DNA of 64,000 nt. Source: Loxodes magnus. Its lineage: Eukaryota; Ciliophora; Karyorelictea; Loxodida; Loxodidae. A program made the translations under genes and the position numbers. Positions 49,382-62,300 of the stretch are shown here, in pieces. The DNA lies in NCBI GenBank assembly GCA_946699065.1, contig CAMPDV010000016.1:496001-560000 (forward strand), written 5' to 3'. The notes beneath the pieces are model-generated. The model was not told where the DNA came from. It ran no database searches and saw nothing but the letters and a program-made list of their open reading frames with translations. Every line of letters starts with the position of its first letter. Position 1 is the stretch's first letter.

Positions 49382-50043
49382 TCAATAGCTTTTATATATT
49401 TATTTAATCAGAAGATTTTGATTCATTAGATTTAACTGCTTTAATGAAAGTATCTGCTTTTTTCTAGTTTTAAAATTGCTTTATTTTAATCTTTAATAGA
49501 TTAGATTCACTAATTTAGGTTTTAAGAAAGTATTGTATGTTTCAAAAAAAGATGATTTGAGCTTAACTTACATAATTTATGTTTATTTAATAGCTTTAAC
49601 TTTCTAACCCTTTTAATTTTTAACTTTATAGCTTTTCTTTTTACCATAACTACTAGCAAAAGCAAATAAGATTAATTTCTTTATAAATCTAAATCTAGTT
49701 TAGATGAAATAATAATTAAATTAACTTAATTCTTCTTTATCTACCCAAAAGTTATGACTAACTGTATAAATAAATATTATTGCAAGTCCAACACTAGTTT
49801 ATTTTAAGAAAATTGCTGAATCTTCAATTATTTCTTTTGATTATCAAATTTTAATTTCTAGCTATTTAAGGCTTAAACTTTTGCCAATACTAACAATAAA
49901 TTAATAAAAATATTCAGCTGAAAGGAACTAAATTAAATAGAAAAAGGGATATAAGATTGAGATATTTATTGCATTAGAATTGTTCTATCTGCAACCTATT
50001 AAAATATACCTGTAAAGGAAATAAAAGATATTCTAATTGCCAT
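49382..50043 (-). CDS. AT-rich multi-pass membrane protein, unknown (14-nt intron)
   Basis: Proposed complement(join(49382..49995,50010..50043)), 215 aa. ATG 50043 begins MAIRISFISFTG. A 14-nt intron (GTATATTTTAATAG) puts everything in frame to TGA 49384..49382. Hydrophobic segments near NISILYPFFYLIQFL and VGLAIIFIYTVSHNFW suggest two or more helices, separated by IGKSLSLKQLEIKIWQSKEI. The tail is basic (SSYGKKKSYKVKNQKG, FETYNTFLKPKLVNLI). In another frame, DTFIKAVKSNESKSSD near 49420 is also coding-like, so the 3' exon may be different. Moderate codon support, no family. Confidence 0.4.
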
Positions 50044-50440
50044 AGCTGCATAGATTTTTATTTATTAATATTAATTAAAGAAAATAACTAAAGAGAAAGA
50101 ATCAATTTCTTGATAATCTCCCTTTTAAAATATAAGGTATAAATAAATTTCTCATACTTCTTATATAAGCTTAAGATTAGTTAAATAAGTAATTAAATTT
50201 AGCTTTTTAAATATCATTCAATAATGAATGATATTTTATAAATGTTGATATAAATAATAATAGCTAATTATAAGAGACTAAAGTATAAATAGAATCATTA
50301 AAAAAGTTATTTGAGCAGAAGCTAAAGTGTTAATTATGGGGTGATAGATATATTAGATATACTCTTTATATATTAAAAGAGACAACAAGTATTTAAGCTA
50401 AAGAGAGATAGTTTTCTTATTTTTAAGTTTATTAACATAA
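50044..50440. other. Divergent intergenic region
   Basis: 397 AT-rich nt between two divergently transcribed genes; presumed promoters, no motif recognised. Confidence 0.5.
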
Positions 50441-52245
50441 ATGCTGACAGATAGTATATTTAATAAAATTCGAAGAGGCACTCGTGAAGATTAAAAAGTT
50501 TTCAGTCAAAATCACTTAGATCAAGTATAAAATTATTGAAAAAGGAAACTTAATACTATAAATTGCTTGCCACTAGAAATAAAGTCCCTCGTAAAAAGTC
50601 ATAGCAATAATTCCTCATTCTCTTAAACTACAAGAAATACTTAAGCGTTTAGTGCAAAATAAGATGAAGAAAGAGGACTTCCTAAATATATTTAAGAGAG
50701 GATAAAAGCAAACAAAATAATAGAAACATTTAGCGTCAACTTTAAATAAACTGTAGAATTAAGAAATCTCGAAAGAAAACTACGAATAATTGATAGTGCA
50801 GCTGCATTATTATCACTGTTAAGCTATTTCATTACTATTATTGAAAATGAAGAGTTTTGAAAAGAAAGTTATCTAGAGGATTAAAAGGATTGAAAATCAA
50901 GAGTTTATGAGAGTAATTTATAAATAAACATATTAAGACTAATTAATGTAGTAATAGTCATTCTAATAGAAATATGTATTATTTTAAGATATATCATATG
51001 AAAGCAAATTTAGAAAATTTAAGGTAACTAGAAAGTCATTTGACTTAAAATTTTTATTGAACTTATTATTTGTGGAACCTGTACTCCTCCTTATTTTGAT
51101 TATGCTAATTGTATTGACCTTTATGAGGATGGAATATGATGTCTAGATTATGATAGTATATTCGCTCTCTTTGCTATCATTCGATTATATCTGATTTGAA
51201 GACTTTATATTTGAAACTCTGTATGACTAAGTCGAAAAGCAAAAAAAATAAGTGAGAGCTTATAATTAAAGCCGAGTATAATACTTTCAATTAAATGTGA
51301 TATAAAGATGAGGCCAGTCTTAGTAGTAGGTGTTTTTTTTGTTTTCATAATATTAATTTTAGGAGAAGCTCTTAGCTTTTATGAAAGAGGATTTCAAGGT
51401 CCAAATTAGTGTAAAAATCTAGATCTTGAGAAGTTAAGCGACACTATTTGACTTATGACTGTTACTATTACAACCGTAGGCTATGGTGATGGATATCCTT
51501 CAACTATCTTTGGAAGATCAATATGTACGTTCGCATGTTTTATATCCTGCTTTATACTCAGTTTGCTGACAAGTGTTTTATTCACGCTAGCAGAATTTAA
51601 AACAACAGAAGCAAAATCTTATTTCCAAATAAAAGAGTATTAAAGATAAAAATTGGAAAAGATTCAAGCTTCTAATGCTTTAAAGTATCTACTAAGGTAT
51701 AAAAAAGTGTGCAATAAGCATAAAAGCTCTTGAAATTATGAAAGCTTCTTAGACAAAATGAATTGGCTAATTAAATATAAAGTTTAATTGAAGTTATTTA
51801 CAGATATATCCAAGTAAATTTTTATATAGGATTCAAAATAAATAAAACTTACCTTCAAGTGAACTCTTGATTCAAATTAAATCAAATAAGGATCTTCAAA
51901 TGAAGTAAATTTCTTTTATTCAGAAAATTAAAAATTGATCTTAAAGGAGTGAATAAAGTAAGTAATAGACTCAAATTTATCTAGAAAGACCTTTAAGAAT
52001 GTGAAATTAATCTAAAACTGGCATTTGATGAGATGTGTGACATTACTTAAAAAATAATTATGATAAACAATATGATGCAAAATTCAAGCTTATAGGTAAA
52101 TGTTTAAGATTATTTCAATAATGGCCAAATAAAGGGTAATCCAAAAACATAAATTAAACGAAGACAAGGAATTGTAATGATGAAAGATATTTTTTCTCCA
52201 CAAAGCATATATGCGAACGAAAATATTGGCATAAAAAACTCATGA
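50441..52245 (+). CDS. Six-TM potassium channel, SK-like (second copy type)
   Basis: join(50441..51961,51985..52245), 593 aa, with a 23-nt intron (51962..51984) that brings the C-terminal helix into frame. N-terminus soluble and basic; S1-S5 are visible (IIDSAAALLSLLSYFITI, NILRLINVVIVILIEICII, PVLVVGVFFVFIILILG), the pore is TITTVGYGDGYP, and S6 follows (CFISCFILSLLTSVLF). After S6, a helix EAKSYFQIKEYQRQKLEK and ALKYLLRYKKVCNKH sit where SK channels bind calmodulin. The C-terminal helix CDITQKIIMINNMMQ resembles the SK coiled coil. Many membrane-segment Trps are TGA. Role: K+ conductance in the cell membrane. Not a close copy of the channel at 25.3-28.1 kb: the filter flank is GDGYP instead of GDIVP. 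Confidence 0.92.
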
Positions 52246-52822
52246 TTTTAATAATATCTAATTTGTCTTTATCGGGTAATTTAGATAAATAAATTTAGCT
52301 CATATTTAAAATAAAAGCTTTATCATAATTTAGTTGCAATACAATGAAAGACTATTTAAGGAATGCAACTATAGTATGTGATATCTTCAAATGCATTTAT
52401 TTAAATATGATTTAAATAATCTTTTTCATTTCTTTAAATATTTACTAGATATTATTTAATTCTATTTCCTTAGGAATTAGCTTTCTCCAGAAAAGTTTTC
52501 CTTTATATATAGAAAGCTTTTAAATATTGAAGTAAGAGGTATAAATCCAGAAGTTATTTGGGAGAAAGTTAGTGAGAAATAATAGAAATGATTATTTATG
52601 TATAAGGATATCTAAAAGATATTTAAGATATTACATAAATTTAAGAGTTTTAAATAGAAAAATCTTTTAAAATATTATTAAAATCGAAAAATTTAATTTA
52701 GACCTTACCTAATTTAATGAGGGGCATTTCTTGAGTATTTATCTAAGGATAGGAAGTTAAAAATGATTTAAATAAAAGCTTATTTTTAATTATAGTTACT
52801 AATTTACAATATTTAAATTAGA
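52246..52822. other. AT-rich intergenic region
   Basis: Tandem gap between two plus-strand genes; no feature seen. Confidence 0.5.
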
Positions 52823-54529
52823 ATGGCGGGTTAAACTAGAGAGTATTTTTGTTCTCTACTTGGAAGTCTTTAGAGTTTTTGTGAAAACTAATAAAAATAT
52901 GAAGAAGTATAAGCATCCCTTTTATAATTCCAGTTGCAGCAAGCAAAATACGAAACTTTCCTATCTTAATGCAGAGATTTAAGAGATTTCTTCAAATAAG
53001 AAATTCTAAATAAAGTTTCTAAGTATATTAAGATTTATGAATCTTTTATTCCAAGATTTGCTTTTAATTCTTAAAACCAAGACTAATATGTAGAGGTAAT
53101 AGTTTGAATTTGAATTGATTTTTTGACTATTATGAATGACCAGTATCATACCTAATTTTAGCTAAGTTTGATTTAATTAGCTTTCTAGCTAAATTCTAAA
53201 AATAACTCTATCATATAGAGAATTTTAAGAATTCTACTAGCATCTTGCGAGATATCTCTAAACTATTAACTCTTGTCTGATTTTTTACTTTGCAAAATGA
53301 GTTTTATGAATCTACCAAAGAATAACCACCTTATCCTATAAATCTTACTTATGATTAAATAAATAAGTCAAAGAAAATTTCCAGAATTTAAAATCTCAGA
53401 GCAAACAAGTTTTAAAATAGAAGGACTATTACAGTATTTTATAAGCAATTAAATGAATCTGCATAATATCCCATAAGTTAGAGAATGTATCTTATTGCTA
53501 GATTTTTAATCCAAATTTAACGAAAACTATCATTAAGTTATTCAAAATATGTTAATAATTCTTTATAATAATATCTATGAAATTTCCAGGAAAATATAAT
53601 CAGCTGATTCTTCTTTAGTTCAAATGCTTATGACACAAATTTGCAAAAACATAGAGGTAGCAGTATAAATTATGACTAATAAGCAGGTAGTAATGTTTAT
53701 TAATTCAAGAAGGGAATTATGTGAACGAAATGTTCTTAGTTTGTATAAAATCATGAAATAGATATCCTCTAGTGCAGTTTTAAATCAAATATCAACTAAC
53801 TAAAGACAATTATTTTTTAGATATTGCAGAGCTTTTCTTAATCAGTATGGTAATTATAAGCTTCTAAATTTCTAATTTTAACCTGCTTTATTTGATATAA
53901 TAAGAGATATTTTCACTGCTCATTGATAATCAGCTGACTTTAATGTAATTTCTAGTGGTATCAAATAATTTGTTTCTTTCACTGAAAGTGATTAAGAGAT
54001 TGATTTGTCTGGGTTTTTAAATAAGTAAGTGCAAAACTTATTAACGAAATATTTATAAGGGGAATATGAAAGTAAGTTTTAAAGTTTAGTAGTTAATATC
54101 TGCTTAATATAGAATCAACTTAATGATTATTTAAATAAACACTGTCATCGGCAAAAAGATTTGCTTGCTACCAATTTGTTTATAAGTTTTAATATTCAAT
54201 AACTTGAAAAACTATTAGGATTTGAAAGAGAAGAGAAGGAAATAAGTATATAATTAGAAAGGGGAAAAGTAAAGCAGCAGTTGCAGTAGTTTTTAGATGT
54301 TATCATGTAAAAAAATTATTTAAATAAGTAAATTTTCTTTTATTATCTCGTGTTATATAAAGCTTATTTTTATCAACTCTTCTTCAGATAAAGCAAAACA
54401 CTTAGTTACTTTAAAGAAATTATAAAAACTTAAAGAAAAACTGTCTATTAATTAAAATAGCTTTAAAACAATCTAATTACTGAAGAAAATTAAATTATTT
54501 TTAAATACTTTTCTATTTAATAACTATGA
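52823..54529 (+). CDS. Large all-helical protein (HEAT-like), unknown
   Basis: 568 aa, one exon, ATG 52823, TGA 54527-54529. It begins MAGQTREYFCSLLGSLQSF. Throughout it alternates amphipathic helices of about 15-20 residues (IIQRILRILLASCEISLN, HLILQILLMIKQISQRKF, VIQNMLIILYNNIYEIS, QRQLFFRYCRAFLNQYG), like an alpha-solenoid of the HEAT/importin kind, but no repeat consensus is firm enough to name. A late charged coiled coil (GFEREEKEISIQLERGKVKQ) precedes a hydrophobic end. Two adjacent TGA Trps occur in VIVWIWIDF. Function unknown; transport or scaffolding would be typical for such solenoids. Confidence 0.78.
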
Positions 54530-56338
54530 ATAAATCAGTCTCTATCTTAAGTTTCAAATCTTTAGTGCATATTTGCTAAAATACGGTGATTTTTTAATTA
54601 TCTAATAAATATTCTAGGTATTTCTATTCTATAAAAAAGCATTTTTGCTATTTTTTAGTGTAATATTTAAGATTTTCCTAAATGGACATATATCATTTTC
54701 ATAGAGCGATAAATATAATTTAATTTAATAGAAATTTCTCTACAAAAGTCATAAAATTCAGGAAATTTTTTCTTTTACTATTAAAATTTATTTTTATAAA
54801 TAAAAAAAATCTTCATCTAATAAATCCCCTTTATAATAGTAGAATTAAGTTAAATTAAAAATGCTTTAAATTTCTTAAATTTAAACTTCCTTACAATGAT
54901 TGTAATATATTAAAAGCTGGTATTATTTTACTTTAATACTTGCCTAAATTATTGTTAATAAAGATATCTTAGATATTCTTTTAATTAATTTATTACTATT
55001 ACTATTTATATTTTAGTTCTAATTTTACTTATTTAAGAACTCTAAAATCTATTTTGATATAAAATTATCTAGTATTGTTAAGAAAAGTTAAAGGATTATG
55101 CAATTTTATTTTATTAAGAACCTTATTTAGTTTATATCGATGTTTTGAGTAAAATTTATTTGAGATTGTTTTTATAAAATTAATCTAATTAAAATCTAGT
55201 TGTCTAAGCTTACTCCATTTGGCTAATTATTTATATATCAATTTTTAATTACGAACTAATTTACAGGATACTTATATATCTTCTTGGTTATGCTCAAAAA
55301 AATTAATTCCAATCAAACTAAAGTTTTAAAAATTTGAGTAGAAAGGTTCAAGAATCTATCTCATTAAATCGAAAGTTGTTAATTTAAATCAGAAACACTT
55401 TAATTAGTTATTCAGAATATTATTTTTAGATATTTAACTAAATTCTTTCTTTAAAAACTCTGGGTTAACTTTATTTAAAATTTATAGGATGCTTAATCTA
55501 AAAATTTACTAAATAATTAAAATTTGAGATACTTAAAATATCTTTCAAGGTAATAATTTTTACTTAATCAAATTAATAAAAACTAAGGTTTAAGTTTCTT
55601 TAAAAATTCTAAATATTTCGAATCTAAAAAAGTTTAATTAAAAAATAATAGAAAATAAAGAGATTTTATAATGAAATTCTAAGTTTTAATAATTACTTGC
55701 ATAATTTAATTATTTAACTATAAGGATCTAATTTAAACATCTTTTCTATGAGGTTAATTGAGAGATAACTAAAGATATTGGTTTAATTTTAAGAAAAATA
55801 TTAGTAAAATATATAAACTTTATAAATTTGAAGATCATATCTATATTCATAACTATATTAAAAAAAAACTTTAAATTAAATATTAAGCATGCAAAATTAG
55901 ATTAACCTTTAAATTGCAAAACATTTTAATATGTTCTTATATTTTATTATTTTAATAAATCATTTAAATGAAATGATCTAATACATAATCAATAATAATG
56001 ACTCTTCATAAATATAAAAGAATGTAAAAATAGTTTAATCAAACATATATTAGCACAAAGTTTTAATAGATAATTATAAATAATAATAAAGCTAACCATA
56101 GCAAAGATTATTAAATATCAATAAATATTAATAATTATTTAGTAACTTTATTAAATTAAGTTAAAAATTAAAATAATAAATACATTAAGAAAACTAATAA
56201 TAGTAATTTGAAACTTTAATAGAAGATAATATATTAATTTGCTTAGCCGCTTGTTGTCTATGCATAAATATAGATTTTATTTAAAGAATATTAACTGAAT
56301 ACTTTAATTTTTATTTAACATTTTTCTCTCAAAGATGC
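54530..56338. other. AT-rich convergent intergenic region
   Basis: 1.8 kb of AT-rich sequence between convergent genes; no feature seen. Confidence 0.5.
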
Positions 56339-59300
56339 TTATTTCTTCTCATTGCTTCTTTAAGAGCTTTAAAATCAAATTCTGATTTTTTACTTTATTT
56401 TTTGACATCAAAATTCTTTATTTTGGGAAGTTCTTTTTCTTTCTTTTTACTTTTGTTTATCTAAAAATGAAAATTTACTGATTTAGAATTATCAAGTGAA
56501 TTATCTCTTATTTATACTTGTTATCTCAGATAAGGAGTTTTTTTTTTGGATTCTCTTGATTAAACAGGAAATATTTTTCCTATTTAACATGAATTAGCTT
56601 CTTCCTAATCAATCTAAAATTATAAAGACTTACTTTTAAAACTTCTTCGAATGAGTTGTTTAAAATTAACTTTGACTTAGATTTTTTTAATTATTCGGGA
56701 TTTTTTTTATTTCCTTTTAGAATTTGATTGTTTGATTCCTCAATTTTTATCTTATTGAACTTGAATTTTGGTTATTGTAAGAATAAAGTTGCTATCGCTG
56801 ATTTTAATCTAAAATATTTTATATTTTTTAAAAGTTTTCATTTTTTAAATATCTTTTATTCTCTTCCTAATTAGGTTTATTTTAATAAATTTGCTGTTTA
56901 GCTCTCATTTAGTATTAATTACTTCTTATACAGTCTTTCTTATTATCTTGATCAAATATTCATTTATAAATTGAACTAATAGAATATCTATTTTAGAATG
57001 CTTCATTAGCCTAACAATTTTCTCTACATCATAACTAATTGGAGTTTTTTTCCAGTCGGTCTTATTTCTGCTAATCTTTTATAACTTTTAGTGAGTTAAT
57101 TTTGTGTTGAAGACTCTCTAGCTGGTTCTTCTGTACTTGCCTAAACACTCACATTTTCTAGTTTTTAATATTTCTAGAACTTGGTGATTACTTATGGTTT
57201 CACTTTTTGACTTTACTTGCTTTTATCTTTTTCCGTAATTAAAATTTCAAGTATAGGAATTATTGACTAGATCTGATCAAAAGTTATAATTTACATTTGT
57301 TAAATATCCTTTTTGGTTTAATTTTTTTCCTTTTAGATCTTATTACTAGTTTCTTTATTTTTATTCCTTATAATTTTATAAAAGATTTTGTGATGTCAAA
57401 GTAGTTTTTAGCTGAAAAGTATAACTTATTTTCCTTACTAAATAAGAAGTCAACTATTCTTTTATAAGTAGGCATCTTTTCAGCTCTTGAGAATTTGATT
57501 TTATCCAAGAAGCTAACAACAAAGAGAGAATTTTCTTCATCTTGATTTTAAAGTTTTATTCTATCTCTAATCTATTTAACCTTTTAGCAAAGCAACTTTA
57601 TTTTCCTATAAATTAAAAAGATAAGACAGGCATAGTTTAGAAGAAGCAGCACGTATATTATAAATATCATCGCTTATCCTACTAAGTCATATTATCCGTT
57701 TAATTATTGAGCTGGATCTTTGTATTTTATGTAAAATATTATGTTAAGTGAAAAAATAGCTGTCAGAACTATTTCGTTAAATACGTTTATAATCATATCC
57801 ATTTTTCTTAAAAATGGCCTGAATTTTAATATGTATGCAAGCTAGATTACACAAGTACCAATTAAAAAAGTTAGCTGATATTCTGGGTAATCCATAAGAA
57901 GAATTATGATAGTTGCACAAATTAGTCGTCTAAGGATATACAGAGGATAATACATGTAAGTTATAAACTTTCCATCTTCTTTAAATTCGCAAAATAGAGT
58001 TGCATACTTCTATTTTACTTTTTCTATTGTCTACTCATTTGTGAAGTGAGAATCGCGTAGTTATACATACTGATGAGCCTTTACAATTATAAAAGCTAAA
58101 AATACAAATTAAAGTATCTATATAATAATCTTACCAGTGTTAAAGCTGCAGCTACTCTGTTGAATCATAGTCATGGATCGTTATAAGTTGTATCTCTAAA
58201 ATCTAGCTAAATTAGAAGAGAAATAGAAAATCCAATAGTATTTAGAAGAGTTAACCTAAGAAATGCTGAATATTAAAAATGATTTCTTAGCTTGTTACAG
58301 AAAAATGTGCATTTGTTTATTTTAGTTAGTAGGATCATGAAAGGATAAAGCAATATTAAAATTAGTAATTTTATTATCTCTTCAAAAGAATTTGTTACAA
58401 AAGAGGTTTGATAGTATCCTACTACCGAAAGTAAAAATTATCCTCTTTCGTCTATTTAACTTTTTAATAATCTAGCCTACATTTTCCTTTAATTGGTACT
58501 TCTTAATGTCTAGTTTTTCTAAGAGTCTGAGCTGTTTTTTCCTTGATTTACATTTTCAACTATAAAGGTGTTTTAAGCTTCGTCTTGAATTTCTTTTACA
58601 TAGTAGCTTTTTCTTTAAGTTGTTAAATAATACCCAACTACATTATTTGGCTTGTTAACATTAATTAATCCATTTATCATTATCATTTGCTGCAGCCCCA
58701 TTACATTCCAAGCTTGTTCAATTCCATTTGTACCACCACTTGATGATATAATAGCTAGCGCTGTTCCTAATTAGGAAATAATATCTACATTAGATTGACT
58801 ACTGCTCATCGTTTATATTTATTGCTTTTCTTCTAACGTAAGATTTAAATCATCAAGAGAAGTAGGAATCATAGAATATTATCCAGCACAAGTATACTAA
58901 TCAGTTAGAACTTTATCCTAAGAACATGAAACACATATATCAGCAGCTAGAAGACACTCGTAACAAGAGTCTGAACAATGCAAACTGCACTATTTTTATT
59001 CTTCGCTATAGTAATAAGAAGCAGGGCAGAGAGAGTAAACACATTAAGATTAAAAGTAGATGTAGTCTTATGCACAATTTTAGCAAGAGTCACTATTTTC
59101 GCATTGCTCACAGTTATCCATGCAAGGATAACATTTTTGATTTTATAAGAATTAACCTTTCTCACATTCTTAATATCAGCACTATCCATTTTTATAAGTT
59201 GAATCTTAAGGGCATTCCAGGCAAGATTGATTTTAATAAACGAATTAGATTTTGCACAATGTACATTCAGTGCTATTTTAACATAAAGCACAGTTGTCCA

Positions 59301-62300
59301 TACATTTTTAGCAATCATTACCATCGAAAAACTCATCTGAGCTACATATAGGAAAGCATCCTCCATTTTTAAATTCGTAGTTATCACTACATTCTATACA
59401 ATCCATATTTGTTTACGCTGTGCAAGTTTTACATACTTTGTTACATGCTTGGCAAGTCATATTTTGGGAAACTTCGTAGTAACCTTAAGGACAAGCATCT
59501 AGGCAAGTTTATATTAGATTTTATTACTATAATAGCTTACCTTCAATACATTTCAAGCACAAATTTTAATTTTTGCATTATTCACAAAATTATGGACATT
59601 ATACGCAAGATTTAGTTTGAGGATCATTAAAATATTAACCTAATGAAGAGCATTTTTTAGTGCAATTATTAGCAGCTTTATATAAATAGTACTCATTTTA
59701 GCACTCTAGGCAGGTTTAGTATTCGTTTTCTAAACAGGATTGGCATCCTTCTTAACAGTCAACACAAACGTAATTTGGTGTGTACTTTGAAGTTTTAACA
59801 GGACAGTCAGCAAAGCATGAGGTATTGTATTTATAAGTGCTTGAAATACAAGAATTGCACTAACTATTTTATTCCCCAAAGCAAGATTAGCAAAGCTAGC
59901 TACAGGCTATGCAGGATTGGTTTCTTATAAAATATTATTAAGGACAACTTGAAACGCATAAACCGTTTAGTAAATATCACGATTAATCACATTGAACACA
60001 AGCTGTTCTACTCAAATCACATTATTAGCAGTTTCCTAGAGATCTAGAACAATTGCATGTAGTCTCGTCAAAGCAATTAGAGCATGTTTAATCTCTTTAA
60101 TCACAAGGGTGGCAGTAAAAATCTAAACCAATGAAATAATCTGATTTACATAAAGTACACTGATTACCTAGTTCATTGCATTATAAGCAATTTTAAAGAT
60201 TTGAAATTTAAGTGCAAGGAAGACATATTCTATCGTTGTCACTATCTTAAGTTATAGGAGCGCAGTGTGATTAGCAAGAGTTAAGACTAAGCTTGTAAGG
60301 ATTGTTGCAAGATGTACAAATTGTCTAATTTAAGCAAGATGAACATTGCAAATCAATTTATGTGCAGCTATAGCATAAATTATCTCCTCCTAACCAGTAT
60401 CCTGTATTACACTACGTGCATTAAAGGCCATCTTCAGTACATTGTATACAATTAGGAAGAGCAAGGTTGCAATTTTAGCAAATTAAATTATTATCAATAT
60501 CTTGCTAAGTATTAAGACAATGATCTTAGCATGAATTAGATGTAAGTTTCTTAGGATTATTACAAGAAGTACAAACTGTCGAACTAGGGCATGCTGCACA
60601 TTAGGGATCAATTGTTGAACATGGATGACATAAATTGTCTCCTCCAAGATAATATCCGTTTTAGCATAGTGTACATTATAAGCCATTCTAATTGCATTCC
60701 AAACAGTTAGATAGTGCTACATTGCAATTTGCGCAAATCCCATCAGAATCGATGTCTTATTAAGTCACAATGCAGGATAGCTAGCAAGTATTTGAAGTGA
60801 GTTTATAAGGATTAGAGCATGAATTACATATATTTCCGATTGAACAGGTTAAGCATTATGAATTTATAGTTGTACAAAGATAGCACTAATTATCTGCTTC
60901 TAAATAGCTTATTCCATTACATAAAGTGCAAGCTAATCCATTTTGAGTGCATTAAAGGCAATTAGAAAATACAGCATTACAACTTAAGCATATTCTATCG
61001 TTATTACTGTCTTGCTGTGTGTTGGGACAACTATTCTAGCAAGTATTTGAAGTCAGTAAAAGAGGAAAAATGCATTCAATAAAAGTTACTGCACTTTTAC
61101 GAGAATAGCAATTTTGAGTTTTAGGAGCACATGAATAACATTGGCCATCAGCACCGGAATATCAACCTGTTACGCATTATGTGCATGTTAGGCCATCTTA
61201 TGTACATTAAAAGCAATTAGCTATTGCTAAATTATAATTTTAGCATATTCCATCATTGTCTTGATCTTATTTAGTATAAGGGCAACTATTTAGACAAGAA
61301 TTTACATTTAGTTTATTTGGAGCAATGTATTACGAACAAAAGATTGAATTGAAGCAAGAAAAATACAAAGGATCTATAGATACGCATGTATGGCATAAAT
61401 TATCACCTCCAACATAATAACCAGCCTAACAAGTTGTACATTAAGTACCATCCTAAGAGCACTATTAGCAATTAGAAAGAGTAATATTGCAGATTAATCA
61501 AACTCCGTTATTATCACTGTCTTATTGAGTTGGATCGCAATTCATTTGACATGTATTTAGTGTAACTTTATAAGAGTGATTGCAAAAAGTACAAACTGTT
61601 CCACTTGAACATGTTAAGCACTCAGTGTGAACATCAGTACAAGAATGACACGTATGATCAGTATGTATATAATACCCATATTACATAAAGTACATAAAGT
61701 ACATTAAGTACCATCCTAAGAGCATTATGAGCATCCAGTTAGTACAGTATTACAGTTTAAACGAACTCCGTTATTATCACTGTCTTATTGTGTATTAATA
61801 AAATTATCTAAGCAGATATTTTAAGAAAGTTTTTTAAGATTATTACAAGAACTACAAATTATTCCATTTGAACAAGTCGCACAGTAAGCATCTATATTCG
61901 TGCAAGGGTAACATTGAAAATCGTTACCAAGAAAATATCCAGTTATACATAATGTGCAAACTCCTGTATAATCATTGCAGCTCTAGCAATAATTTGTGAA
62001 TGAAGAGCAAAGTTTACACTCTTGTTAAGGTGATGAGCTATAGAGATATGCATTGCTATCGCAGACACAAATACCACTAGATAAATGCTAATATCGTCAA
62101 CACGAAAGACAACTAGTTGATCCTGTGTTTGAACATGTTGCACATACAGAGTGGCATTACATTGTACAACAAGAATCTTTGTCAGGGCATGTGCATGACA
62201 TGCATGCATTAAGGACACATGGATTTTAATTTTTTATTATATCAGCTGCTCCTTCTTCATTAATTTATTAGTTTCCATAATAGCTTACTTATAATAAATT

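Noticed and set aside
49382-49700. Resemblance of SSYGKKKSYKV..FETYNTFLKP to SRP14
   Set aside because: The upstream part of the same frame encodes membrane helices, which SRP14 lacks, and the match is short and gapped.
58926-59387. Overlapping standard-code ORFs on both strands (141 and 146 aa)
   Set aside because: They are frame shadows of the giant Cys-rich gene; the true frame holds the regular CxxC repeats.
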